From contig CAWCWN010000003.1 in NCBI GenBank assembly GCA_963799245.1, positions 2,232,001-2,296,000 on the forward strand: DNA of 64,000 nt, in the 5' to 3' direction. This document shows positions 43,050 through 51,540 of this stretch, piece by piece (position 1 is the first letter of the stretch; each line of letters opens with the position of its first letter). The position numbers and the translations under genes were made by a program. The notes under the pieces are model-generated. The model was not told the DNA's origin and ran no database searches. It worked only from the letters and a program-made list of their open reading frames with translations. This stretch comes from CAWCWN01 sp963799245. GTDB lineage: Bacteria; Chloroflexota; Ktedonobacteria; Ktedonobacterales; Ktedonobacteraceae.

Positions 43050-44927
43050 ATGTCGGTGGATACGCACAAGGAAACGCTGGGGTTTCAAGCCGAAGTCAAG
43101 CAATTGCTTGATCTCATGATTCACTCATTGTACAGCAATAAGGAGATATTCCTGCGTGAGCAGATCTCAAATGCATCGGATGCTGTCGATAGGCTGCGTT
43201 TTGCGGCCCTTTCGGATGAAAAGCTCTATGAGCATAATACCGATTTTAAAATTCGTGTCTCTTACGATAAGGAGGGCCGCAGCATAACCGTCAGTGATAA
43301 TGGGATCGGCATGTCGCGAGCGGAAGTGGTGGAGCACATCGGCACGATTGCCAAGTCGGGGACACGTGAGTTCTTCCAATCCCTGACTGGTGATCAGCAG
43401 AAGGATGCCAGCCTGATTGGCCAGTTTGGCGTGGGTTTCTATTCCGCCTTCGTGGTTGCTGATAAGGTGACGTTGACGACGCGCCAGGCTGGTTTGGATC
43501 CGGCAGAGGGCGTGCGCTGGGAGTCTGATGGGCAGGGCACATATAACATAGAAAGCGTTGAGAAGGTTGATCGAGGCACAGAGGTGCGCTTGCACCTGCG
43601 CGAGGGTGAGGATGACCTTCTCAGCGGATATCGCCTGCGTTCTATCATTCGCAAATACTCTGACCATATCACTCTCCCTATTGTGATGAAGGTCGAGGAG
43701 GAGGGCAAGAATGAAGAAGAGGTGGTCAACAAGGCATCTGCTCTGTGGACCCGCCCCAAGAGTGAGATCAGCGAGGAAGAATACAACCAGTTTTATAAAG
43801 ACATCGGGCATGATTTCAGCGATCCCCTGGCGTATGTGCACAGCCGTATGGAGGGTACGCACGAGTACATACTGTTGCTCTATATCCCCGCCCGCGCCCC
43901 GTTCGACCTGTGGACTCGCGAGCATCACCATGGCGTCAAGCTCTATGTGCGCCGTGTCTTCATCATGGATGATGCCGAAAAGCTAATGCCTCGCTACCTG
44001 CGCTTCGTGCGGGGCGTCATTGACTCAAGCGATCTACCATTGAACGTTTCACGCGAACTTTTACAGCAGAACCGCCTGATCGATACGATCCGCAATAACG
44101 CGGTGAAGAAGGTGCTGGGTTTACTGGGGGAGATGGCGGCCAACGAGAAGGAAAAGTACGCGACATTCTGGCGGGAGTTCGGCCGCGTGCTGAAAGAGGG
44201 GATGCTGGAAGATGCGCCCAATCGTGAGACCATCGCCAGGTTGCTGCGTTTCGCAACGACTGCTTCTGCCGGTGAAGTCCAGGATGTCTCGCTTGAGGAG
44301 TATGCTGGTCGTATGAAGGAGGGTCAGGATAAGATCTACTATATCGTGGCCGAAAGCTTTGAGGCCGCCAAGGATAGCCCTTTGCTGGAGATCTTTAAAA
44401 AGAAGGGCATCGAGGTCCTGCTGCTGTCTGATCCTGTGGACCATCTCGTGGGGCCCGAGCTCGCAGAGTTCAATGGGATACAGTTGCAATCTGTCTCAAA
44501 GGGCGAGGTTGATCTGACCAGGCTTGAGGACGAGCAGGAGAAAGAGGAGTATAAGAAGACCGCCGACGAGGCCAGGGAGCTACTTGAGCGGATCAAGGCG
44601 ACCTTGAGTGACAAAGTCAAGGATGTCCGCGCCACCAATCGCCTCACGACCTCGCCTTCCTGCCTGGTCGTTGATGAATATGGCATCGATCCCAGCCTGA
44701 AGCGCCTGCTGCAGTCGGCAGGCCAGGCGCTTCCCAACGACAAACCTATCCTGGAGATCAATCCCCAGCATCCCTTGATTCTCAAGCTGAAGAGTGAGAG
44801 GGACGAGCAGCGCTTTACAGACTGGGCGTACATTCTTTTTGATCAGGCCGTGCTCAGCGGCGGCGAGGCGCTGGAGAACCCGGTTAGTTTCGTCAGTAGG
44901 GTCAACAACCTGCTGAGCCAGCTGTAG
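43050..44927 (+). CDS. htpG: Molecular chaperone HtpG (bacterial Hsp90)
   Basis: 625 residues from the ATG at 43050, which has GAGGAGG upstream; the frame is open back to 42939, but that region is the leader. Hsp90 motifs are clear: NKEIFLREQISNASDAVDRL, VSDNGIGMS, GQFGVGFYSAFVVAD (ATP lid), the middle-domain SSDLPLNVSRELLQQN, and the C-terminal dimerisation part. HtpG helps fold client proteins in the cytoplasm. Two candidate promoters and a long leader suggest heat or stress control, but no CIRCE or known regulator site is visible. Confidence 0.97.
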   Translation: MSVDTHKETLGFQAEVKQLLDLMIHSLYSNKEIFLREQISNASDAVDRLRFAALSDEKLYEHNTDFKIRVSYDKEGRSITVSDNGIGMSRAEVVEHIGTIAKSGTREFFQSLTGDQQKDASLIGQFGVGFYSAFVVADKVTLTTRQAGLDPAEGVRWESDGQGTYNIESVEKVDRGTEVRLHLREGEDDLLSGYRLRSIIRKYSDHITLPIVMKVEEEGKNEEEVVNKASALWTRPKSEISEEEYNQFYKDIGHDFSDPLAYVHSRMEGTHEYILLLYIPARAPFDLWTREHHHGVKLYVRRVFIMDDAEKLMPRYLRFVRGVIDSSDLPLNVSRELLQQNRLIDTIRNNAVKKVLGLLGEMAANEKEKYATFWREFGRVLKEGMLEDAPNRETIARLLRFATTASAGEVQDVSLEEYAGRMKEGQDKIYYIVAESFEAAKDSPLLEIFKKKGIEVLLLSDPVDHLVGPELAEFNGIQLQSVSKGEVDLTRLEDEQEKEEYKKTADEARELLERIKATLSDKVKDVRATNRLTTSPSCLVVDEYGIDPSLKRLLQSAGQALPNDKPILEINPQHPLILKLKSERDEQRFTDWAYILFDQAVLSGGEALENPVSFVSRVNNLLSQL

Positions 44928-44940
44928 CTGCCGCAAGAAG

Positions 44941-44966
44941 CCAGGCGCAGCGTCAACTGCGCCTGG
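44941..44966 (+). terminator. Hairpin after htpG
   Basis: CCAGGCGCAG (44941-44950) and CTGCGCCTGG (44957-44966) form a 10-bp perfect stem with a 6-nt loop 14 bp after the htpG stop, then TTCGTACCTTT, a weak U tract. Confidence 0.65.
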
Positions 44967-44975
44967 TTCGTACCT

Positions 44976-45664
44976 TTAGTGCTGCTGGGGGATATAAGAG
45001 CGGAGAACGCGATCCGCGAGCAGCCCAAGGCAGCTCAGATTGGGGAAGCCTGGTCCCTGTGCAACACCGGCCAGCATTGGGAGGTGCAGGCGCGGTGTGA
45101 AGCCCTGGATGGACAGGTCCTCGCTGATCGAACGCTCGACGGTCCTCACTTCAAATGCAGCGCTTCTCTCACCCAGGAGCTCCGCTTAGCTGCATTCAGG
45201 CCTATTTGCTGGACCCTGGCCAGAGAGAACGAGAGGTCTATGTTCTCTGCGACCCAGCGAATATAGCTGGACCATTCGCCGTGTGTGGGCCGCGTGCGGC
45301 CTCGATCGATCCAGTCCGAATATTTGTCATTGGCAACGAGATAGCTTTGCCAGGAGAGCAGCAACATTTTTTTTGAGAGGGTATTATTGAGTTTAGCACT
45401 GCCCCAGCAGGTTGAGGCATAGGGAAAGCCAATATCTTTCTCGGGACGTGTGCCAAGCTGTTGCCTGCCGTCGGTATAGCCAAATACGCCCGACCAGTGA
45501 GCCGCGACCCCCTGGTAATCTACAACCTGCACCCGCGGCACCGCATAGCCTAACTGAGCCAGTACCGCTCGCTTGGCGGCAATGGCGACAGCCTTGGGCC
45601 CAGCTCCAAGCACAAGCAGCGTCCGTTCCGCTGGCGGATGGTCGGGAAATGATGCTTCAGCCAC
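44976..45664 (-). pseudogene. SidA/IucD-type L-ornithine/lysine N-hydroxylase, internally deleted
   Basis: This is a remnant of a flavin N-hydroxylase that makes hydroxamate groups for siderophores. The N-terminal part, from GTG 45664 with GGGAGGT upstream, has LLVLGAGPKAVAIAAKRAVL (FAD site), GYTDGRQQLGTRPEKDIGFP and SDWIDRGRTRPTH. It ends in a stop at 45146. In another frame, from about 45158 down to the TAA at 44976, the family C-terminus is seen: LHLPMLAGVAQGPGFPNLSC and LGLLADRVL. The middle, including the NADPH-binding domain (roughly 150-200 residues in family members), is missing. So this is a real deletion plus frameshift, not a single error. Confidence 0.85.
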
Positions 45665-45748
45665 AAGGACCTCCCACCTTCCTCGCTTTACATACGCGGG
45701 AAGGTCACTGTAGTATATTTGCCATTGCCTCACTCTACATCGTTTTGA

Positions 45749-45791
45749 CGGGAATGGCAAACTGCATAAATGGCCAGTGCCGCCATTCCCG
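45749..45791. repeat. Hairpin upstream of the ATP-grasp gene
   Basis: CGGGAATGGC (45749-45758) pairs perfectly with GCCATTCCCG (45782-45791), with ACTG/CAGT pairing inside the 23-nt loop. It stands 10 bp before another hairpin (45801-45827). Confidence 0.6.
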
Positions 45792-45800
45792 CTTAAAAAT

Positions 45801-45827
45801 AGAGGGCGTTGTGAGAGAACGCCCTCT
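45801..45827 (-). terminator. Hairpin with U tract on the minus strand
   Basis: AGAGGGCGTT (45801-45810) and AACGCCCTCT (45818-45827) form a 10-bp perfect stem with a 7-nt loop. On the minus strand ATTTTTAA follows, as in an intrinsic terminator, but no minus-strand gene ends here. The 305-bp gap 45761-46065 contains no other gene that I can support. Confidence 0.6.
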
Positions 45828-46065
45828 GTTAAAATAATGGCTGTGTGCCTTGGGCTCGACCGCGGGCGGATACAGGTGTATAATTCCGGGGTGGGTGGCG
45901 CATGTGCTCAATCGCTCCTTAACCGCAGCGCAGATATATGGCAGGCCCGCCTGGGGCGCTCGCACAGCCTGGGCATGCGCTACCTGATTATGCCTCACAG
46001 GCGCGCTGTGCCGATAGTGAAGAACAATAGAATATTACAGGGAAGGTTGAGAGGCCGGAGTTGTC

Positions 46066-47520
46066 ATGAGTATTATCAAGCGTGAGTTGTTTGCATCGCC
46101 CGAGGCGAGAGAGATCGGAGTTGGCTTCCATAATGTTGGCAGCGGTGTTCTGCGCGCCTCTAACGTCCAGACAATGCAAAAAGTAGAGGCCCAGTATGGA
46201 GAACGCTGTGGCCATCTTCCCCTGGATGCCCGCCAGGTGCGCGTTTTGGTGGCTGAGTTGACGCCTGACATTCGCGCGCACCTGGCGTACCTCAGCCGGC
46301 TCTTTGGCAAAGAGATCCAGGCGGTCACCGCCGCCGAGTTTCAAGCTAACGGCCGGCTCGCGCTGGCAGACAAGGCCCTGGTGGTGCCATATATCAATGT
46401 GCCCGAAGCAGAAAATCGCATAGAGGGGGAGCTGGGGGCAGAGACGTGGGGGCTGCCTGGGAAAATGGTCACGCTGCTGAAAAACAAAGCAGATTTTTAT
46501 CAGTTGCTCGATGAGTTCGCTTTCAGCGGGTACGCGGCGCCGGACTACACCATCGCGCGGATCGGCTCTTTGAGCCAGGAAGCCTGGAAATTTCTGGGCA
46601 AAGTTGAAGACATCGTCAAAACCGCCGGCCTCTCAAACTATCCCCTGGGAGTGATGCTGAGAGCAGCCGAGTCGGATGGCAATTACGGCTGCTGCCTGAT
46701 CTACGAGCAGGCTAAGCGTATCGTAGTGGTGCGGGACGGAGAGGCCGATCTGGCCGTGAGCTATGACGATTGGCGTCAGGCCCTGGGCATCTCACAGCGC
46801 TACCTGGCGGCAAGCATGAATGAGCAGAGGGAAGCAAGGGTCGTCATCAGCCGTTTTCTGGACCTGGCAGATTCGCCGGGCATGTCTGTTGTGATCATGG
46901 ACGGCCAGGTAGAATCCCTGCGCTGGAATGGTCAGTTACAGCAGGAGGGCAGCAAGGCGTGTATTGGGACAAGCAGCTATAGGCCAAAAAACGACGAGCT
47001 GGCGCGCCTGCAGCAGGCATATGAGGGGCGGACGGCTGAATTCTTTGAGGAGTTGTTGCGCAGGACTGCGCGCAAATGTGGCATCGATTTCACTGCGCTG
47101 CGAGGTATCGCCAATATCGACCTGATGCTTCCAGGCCCATTAGAGGCGCGCCTGCAGGAGCTGCGAGGTCAGGGGCCGCTGCACTACCTGGCGGAATGCA
47201 ATCCACGCTGGACAAATTACACCGATGCCATCATGACCATCATAGGGGTCAATCGGCGTGAGCAGACCATCCAGCAAATGCGAGCGGTGATAGAGGAAGG
47301 AATTTTCACTATCGATAAATATCACCTGCCGGCGAACGTCGACCCCAGGGTCGTCAGGGAATTCCTCTTTACGCAAGATGAAGTGTTGAAGCAAGATGGC
47401 AGCAGGATTATTTGCCGTATGGCGAAAAATCCTATGGGCTTGATTTTTGCCGGAGATGTCGCAAGAGGACAGCAAGAGGTCGCCGGCATTGTGCGTAGGA
47501 TATCTGGAGCCGCAGGTTGA
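46066..47520 (+). CDS. ATP-grasp-like protein of unknown function
   Basis: 484 residues. The N-terminal part (about 1-120) looks like a pre-ATP-grasp domain. An ATP-grasp entry is seen at GLPGKMVTLLKNKADFYQLL, and the C-terminal ATP-grasp half has ANIDLM and LAECNPRWTNYTDA, where the Glu and Asn should bind magnesium. ATP-grasp enzymes join a carboxylate to an amine or thiol through an acyl phosphate. Substrates cannot be told. It has no relatives that I can name with confidence. It lies alone on the plus strand after the N-hydroxylase remnant and before DedA genes. GGAG lies 6 nt before the ATG. Confidence 0.75.
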   Translation: MSIIKRELFASPEAREIGVGFHNVGSGVLRASNVQTMQKVEAQYGERCGHLPLDARQVRVLVAELTPDIRAHLAYLSRLFGKEIQAVTAAEFQANGRLALADKALVVPYINVPEAENRIEGELGAETWGLPGKMVTLLKNKADFYQLLDEFAFSGYAAPDYTIARIGSLSQEAWKFLGKVEDIVKTAGLSNYPLGVMLRAAESDGNYGCCLIYEQAKRIVVVRDGEADLAVSYDDWRQALGISQRYLAASMNEQREARVVISRFLDLADSPGMSVVIMDGQVESLRWNGQLQQEGSKACIGTSSYRPKNDELARLQQAYEGRTAEFFEELLRRTARKCGIDFTALRGIANIDLMLPGPLEARLQELRGQGPLHYLAECNPRWTNYTDAIMTIIGVNRREQTIQQMRAVIEEGIFTIDKYHLPANVDPRVVREFLFTQDEVLKQDGSRIICRMAKNPMGLIFAGDVARGQQEVAGIVRRISGAAG

Positions 47521-47729
47521 GAACGAGATAGGCCCTGCCCGGCGGCCAGGCCCGTTGTATGCAGCGGAGAGCTTGCGCCGCATGATATGATTACATACAT
47601 ATTGACCATGGACGCCATAGCGCTGAATGAGTTGTCTGGAATGATCATGCACAAGCATCGTGCCAGCGCAGCCCGGCATATGACCTGGCGGCATTGCGGT
47701 CGAGAAAGGAGCAGTAGGAGTTGCATGCG

Positions 47730-48155
47730 TTGAGTGAACGCACCAAACTGAGCTTTCTCTGCCTTCTGTTGCTCCTTATGCTGGGAATTCTCGCCTTTAC
47801 CTCTGTAAGTACTATTCAGGCGGTGAAAACTTTCCAGCATCAGGCTACTGCTGTCAATAGGGGTGATGTAAGTACTATTCATTCCTGGATGACGATTTAC
47901 GTGGTCTCCCACGTCTACAACGTTCCCGAAGACTACCTGTACGCCTCGCTCCAGATCAACGTGCCGCATAAGATGCTTCGCCACACGACACTTTATCAGC
48001 TCGCGAGCCGTAAACATCAGACTGTCAATCAGGTCATATATACCCTCCAGCATGCCATTGTGGTCTATCGCTACACCCACCCGCGTCCTGCAACGCCGAC
48101 CCCAACGCCTGAACGCAGCAAAAAATCTCTTGCACCTACGCCAGGGAGGACGTAA
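47730..48155 (+). CDS. Small membrane-anchored protein upstream of DedA
   Basis: About 141 residues from a TTG at 47730 (AGGAG 9 nt upstream; the earlier TTG at 47721 is too close to it). One membrane helix (about residues 7-28), then an outer domain of ~90 residues with HSWMTIYVVSHVYNVPEDYL and HKMLRHTTLYQLASRKHQ, and a Pro/Thr-rich tail (PATPTPTPERS). The family is not known to me. The stop is 2 bp before the DedA start, so the two are co-expressed and may act together. Confidence 0.65.
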   Translation: MSERTKLSFLCLLLLLMLGILAFTSVSTIQAVKTFQHQATAVNRGDVSTIHSWMTIYVVSHVYNVPEDYLYASLQINVPHKMLRHTTLYQLASRKHQTVNQVIYTLQHAIVVYRYTHPRPATPTPTPERSKKSLAPTPGRT

Positions 48156-48157
48156 TA

Positions 48158-48898
48158 TTGAACGCTTTCTTCATTAGTGCGTTGCAGCAGTATGGTTACC
48201 CTGTACTCTGGTTGGTCGTTTTCGTTGCTGCCGTAGGAGTTCCCGTTTCAGGCTCTCTACTCCTCTTTGCCGCGGGAGCATTTGCCTCCCTTGGCGATTT
48301 CAACATCTTTATCCTTTTCCCAGTCGCTTTGAGCGCAGCCGTGATGGGTGATAACCTTGGCTATTGCATTGGCCGGCGCCTGGGAACGTCTCTGCTGTCC
48401 TGGCTTGAGCGACAGAAGCGCTTGCGTTTTATTACGCCGGAAGCCCTGGAGCGAGGTCGCACCTACTTTGTGCGCAGGGCTGGATGGACAGTCTTTATAA
48501 CACGCTGGCTGATTGTTGCCCTGGGGGGCCCGATAAATCTACTGGCGGGGCTGGAAAAGTACTCTTATCGTAGCTTTCTCTTCTGGGATGTGAGTGGTCA
48601 GACGCTGTGCGCGGCTATTGCTCTGGGCCTGGGCTACATTTTTGCGGCAAGCTGGGAAGAGGTGGCAGGCATTTTTGGAGCCTTTTCAAGCCTGGTGCTC
48701 GCCTTGTTGGTAGCTCTGGTTATCACCGTCATACTTGTGCGCAGGGTGCGCCAGCGCAAGCAGGTCAGTACGGATGAGAGCGAAGGAAAAAATACTACGC
48801 CCGTGCTGGTCGAGAGTGCGGCAGCGGACGAAGTTGCGTCAGAGCTGCCCGAGAGTAAAGTCGGGCATGATTCTGGCCAATTGCTCATCCCTGACTAG
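48158..48898 (+). CDS. DedA family membrane protein
   Basis: 246 residues, starting at TTG with GGGAGGA 7 nt upstream. Predicted helices and the DedA core: VPVSGSLLLFAAGAFASLG, DNLGYCIGRRLG, TPEALERGRTYFVRRAGWTVF and the R-W-x-P-like region TRWLIVALGGPINLLAG. DedA proteins act in membrane homeostasis; some move undecaprenyl phosphate or phospholipids. The Lys/Ser/Glu-rich C-terminus (about 205-246) is cytoplasmic. It forms an operon with the small protein upstream and the GT28 gene downstream (9 bp). Confidence 0.93.
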   Translation: MNAFFISALQQYGYPVLWLVVFVAAVGVPVSGSLLLFAAGAFASLGDFNIFILFPVALSAAVMGDNLGYCIGRRLGTSLLSWLERQKRLRFITPEALERGRTYFVRRAGWTVFITRWLIVALGGPINLLAGLEKYSYRSFLFWDVSGQTLCAAIALGLGYIFAASWEEVAGIFGAFSSLVLALLVALVITVILVRRVRQRKQVSTDESEGKNTTPVLVESAAADEVASELPESKVGHDSGQLLIPD

Positions 48899-48907
48899 GA
48901 GATCTTG

Positions 48908-50008
48908 ATGAAAGCAACGCGGCCCACCATCTTGATCCTGACCACGCATACCGGGGGTGGACACCTGAACCTCGCCCAGGCGCTGAAGGAGATGCTCGAG
49001 GCGCACTATGAAGTAGCGATTGTGGATGCCCAGCCTGATAGTTACGGTCGCTTCTATACGACGGTCAGCCGGCATTTTTCAAGATTTTTGACCCTGCAAT
49101 ATATTGCGACCGACAATAAGGCCGCTTCATTCTGCCTGCACATCATACTGGCATGGCTTAGTCGCAAGCACCTGCTTGGCATTCTAGAGCAGGTCCAGCC
49201 TCAGCTTATCATAACGACGCATGCCTTCATATCGTTTGCGACCGCGCGCGCCAATGATAGCCTGCGAGAACGGGTCCCGCTCGTCTTTCAGCTCACGGAC
49301 CTGGGGCGGCTGCACAGGACATGGTTTACAGAGAAGCGGGCCGAAGCATACTTCGCGCCGACGCGTGAGATATTCGCCCAGGCCCAGGCGCGGGGTATCC
49401 CGAAAAATCGACTGCATCTTAGCGGCCGGCCGCTGCGGCGTCAGTTTGTGGAGGTCTCTGCGGAGCTGAGGCGTCAGACGCTCGCCGGACTTGAGCTTGA
49501 CCCGGCCCGCTTTACCATTTTTCTGCAGGGAGGCGCGATGGGCTCCGCCGAGGTCGATCGGACCGTCGAGGGCCTGCTGAGTTCGGGAGTACTCATGCAG
49601 ATCATTCTGGCGGTCGGCAACAACCAGAAGATGGCGGCGCGTTATTCCGGCATTGCAGGGGTACGGGCTCTGCCTTTTAGCGAGGTGATTGCTCCTTATA
49701 TGGCGGCGGCGGATGTGATAGCGGGGAAAGCGGGAGCGAGCTTTATATCCGAAGCGTTCACGCTGGAGAAACCGTTTCTCGCCACAGCTTTTATTGCGGG
49801 CCAGGAGAGCCATAACCTGCACTTTATCGAGCGGCACAATCTCGGCTGGGTCTGCCTGGAGGAGGCAGCCCGGCAGGAGTTGCTGGTAAGCATAGCCAGC
49901 AACCCCGCGTTGATCGCTGAAAAAGTAGCAAGTATTCGGGCCTACAGGGCCTGGAATATGCGGGCGAATCAGGAAATTTGCTCGGTCATCGAGCGCTTAC
50001 TCTCTTGA
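48908..50008 (+). CDS. GT28-family glycolipid synthase (MGDG synthase / MurG-like)
   Basis: 366 residues. The Rossmann start LILTTHTGGGHLNLAQALKE is like MGDG synthases, with QLTDLGRLHRTWF, then the second Rossmann domain with IFLQGGAMGSAEVD and KAGASFISEAFTLEKPFLA, the MurG-like acceptor/UDP site with conserved E. The enzyme probably transfers a sugar to diacylglycerol. The start is the ATG at 48908 (AGGAGA upstream) rather than the TTG 3 bp before it. Its 3' end overlaps that of sqdB on the other strand by 40 bp. With SqdB nearby it could use UDP-sulfoquinovose, but this is inference. Confidence 0.88.
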   Translation: MKATRPTILILTTHTGGGHLNLAQALKEMLEAHYEVAIVDAQPDSYGRFYTTVSRHFSRFLTLQYIATDNKAASFCLHIILAWLSRKHLLGILEQVQPQLIITTHAFISFATARANDSLRERVPLVFQLTDLGRLHRTWFTEKRAEAYFAPTREIFAQAQARGIPKNRLHLSGRPLRRQFVEVSAELRRQTLAGLELDPARFTIFLQGGAMGSAEVDRTVEGLLSSGVLMQIILAVGNNQKMAARYSGIAGVRALPFSEVIAPYMAAADVIAGKAGASFISEAFTLEKPFLATAFIAGQESHNLHFIERHNLGWVCLEEAARQELLVSIASNPALIAEKVASIRAYRAWNMRANQEICSVIERLLS

Positions 50009-51198
50009 ATTGAGGGTCGCAAGCCGGCCTGAGCGATAGTATTTTTTGTCTGACGCCAGTTGATGGTGGGCGTGATCAGGTTGCTGGCGATCTGCTCGCG
50101 GTACCTGATGGCGAGGTCAATCAACGATTCAAGTACGGCTCCGTTCAACAGGTGCGGCTTGAGTCCAAGCTCAACGAGCCTGGTGTGCGTCGCGTTGTAG
50201 TAGTGCCGCTCCGCCTCAACGCGGGGATTCGGGAGGTGCCTGATCTGTGCCTCCAGGCCGAAGCGTGAGCTCTGCTCGGCGACCATTTGCGCCAGTTCGG
50301 TAAGCGAAAACTGCTCGGTGATCTGATTAAAAACGCGGTACTCGCCTTCTCCAGGTGGAGATGAAATGGCCAGTTCGATGCACCTGATGGTGTCCATCAA
50401 ATTGATGTAGCCGCGAATTTGCTGGCCCGTGCCGTAGACGCTGAGGGGATAGCCCACGGCGACCTGGGCGCAGAAGCGGTTAAGCGCTGTGCCGTAGATC
50501 TGATCGTAGTCAAAGCGGGTGGCCAGGCGTGGATCTTGCCGTGTTTCGTCGGTCTCAACTCCGTACACGATGCCCTGGTTCAGGTCGGTGGCGCGCAGAT
50601 TCCAGATTTTGCAACAGAACATGATGTTGTGGCTGTCATGAACCTTGCTGAGGTGATAGATGGAGTTTGGTTGTTTGGGGAAGGGGAGAACATCCGAGCG
50701 GCCTTTATGCTGGATCTCGATAAAGCCCTCCTCGATATCGATATTTGGCGTGCCGTACTCGCCCATTGTGCCCAGTTTCACGAGGTGGCAGTCGGGCGCG
50801 AACTCCTTCATAGCGTACAGGACGTTGAGTGTGCCAATGACGTTATTTGTTTGCGTGTAGACGGCGTGCTTGCGGTCAAGCATGGAAAAAGGCGCTGAGC
50901 GCTGTTCTGCGAAGTGTACAACAGCTTCAGGCTGTACTTCACGAAAGACGGTGGCGAGCGCTTCATAGTCCAGTGTGTCGCCGATATATATTTGCACCTG
51001 GCGGCCAGAGACTTCTCTCCAGGCAGCCACACGTTCGTGCAGCGTCTGGATGGGGACCAGGCTATTGAAGCCGCGTTCAAGGTCAAAGTGCCTGCGCGTC
51101 AGGTTGTCGAAGATTGTAACATCATCCCCTTTGCTGGAAAGGTAGAGTGCCTGTGGCCAACCCAGGTAGCCGTCACCCCCCAGTATCAAAATATGCAT
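49969..51198 (-). CDS. sqdB: UDP-sulfoquinovose synthase SqdB
   Basis: SqdB turns UDP-glucose plus sulfite into UDP-sulfoquinovose, the head-group donor for the sulfolipid SQDG. The 409 residues start HILILGGDGYLGWPQALYLS (NAD site), with the family signature FAEQRSAPFSMLDR, then VKLGTMGEYGTPNIDIEEGF and the Tyr/Lys pair in SIYHLSKVHDSHN. These motifs closely match plant SQD1 and bacterial SqdB. No partner transferase of the SqdX or SqdD type is in the window; the convergent GT28 gene is the only candidate. Its 3' end overlaps that gene by 40 bp. Confidence 0.96.
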   Translation of the reverse strand: MHILILGGDGYLGWPQALYLSSKGDDVTIFDNLTRRHFDLERGFNSLVPIQTLHERVAAWREVSGRQVQIYIGDTLDYEALATVFREVQPEAVVHFAEQRSAPFSMLDRKHAVYTQTNNVIGTLNVLYAMKEFAPDCHLVKLGTMGEYGTPNIDIEEGFIEIQHKGRSDVLPFPKQPNSIYHLSKVHDSHNIMFCCKIWNLRATDLNQGIVYGVETDETRQDPRLATRFDYDQIYGTALNRFCAQVAVGYPLSVYGTGQQIRGYINLMDTIRCIELAISSPPGEGEYRVFNQITEQFSLTELAQMVAEQSSRFGLEAQIRHLPNPRVEAERHYYNATHTRLVELGLKPHLLNGAVLESLIDLAIRYREQIASNLITPTINWRQTKNTIAQAGLRPSIQESKRSMTEQIS

Positions 51199-51540
51199 AG
51201 TTCCTCCATACTTGACTTGATGTTTGGATCGGCGGGTTCCCTCCTGTGCGAAGGTCCGCTGGCGAAATGTGCCTGGTAGAATACCAGGGGAGCATTCCTC
51301 AGATGAACCTTAGCACATTGTGTGCATTTCGTCACGGGGTAATGCCAGGCAAGGTTAATCTTTGCCTGGATTTGTGCCGCTATAAGCCTGAGCAATGCCC
51401 TGAGCCGAACAACTACCTCGCATGACAATAAAAGGGAAATAGCACGTATGCTTGAGAAGGAATCATCCAGCCTCCTGCTAGTCCCTGCCCAGAAAGCTGG
51501 ATGATCGAGTCGCTTCTAGAAGGCCCGAGCAAGCTCCGGC
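51199..51540. other. 342-bp gap between sqdB and the transporter operon, with several inverted repeats
   Basis: No gene supported. It holds a palindrome GCACATTGTGTGC (51313-51325), a stem-loop CCAGGCAA / TTGCCTGG (51345-51369) and a longer one, ATCATCCAGC / GCTGGATGAT (51462-51471 and 51496-51505, 24-nt loop), which may end the transporter operon. A promoter for sqdB must be here; the best hexamers (GTGACG then TAAGGT, 17-bp spacing, around 51306-51334) are weak. Confidence 0.45.

Noticed and set aside
47322..48080. 252-codon minus-strand frame opposite the small membrane protein
   Set aside because: Overlaps the ATP-grasp end and the next gene antisense, no Shine-Dalgarno, no recognisable family.
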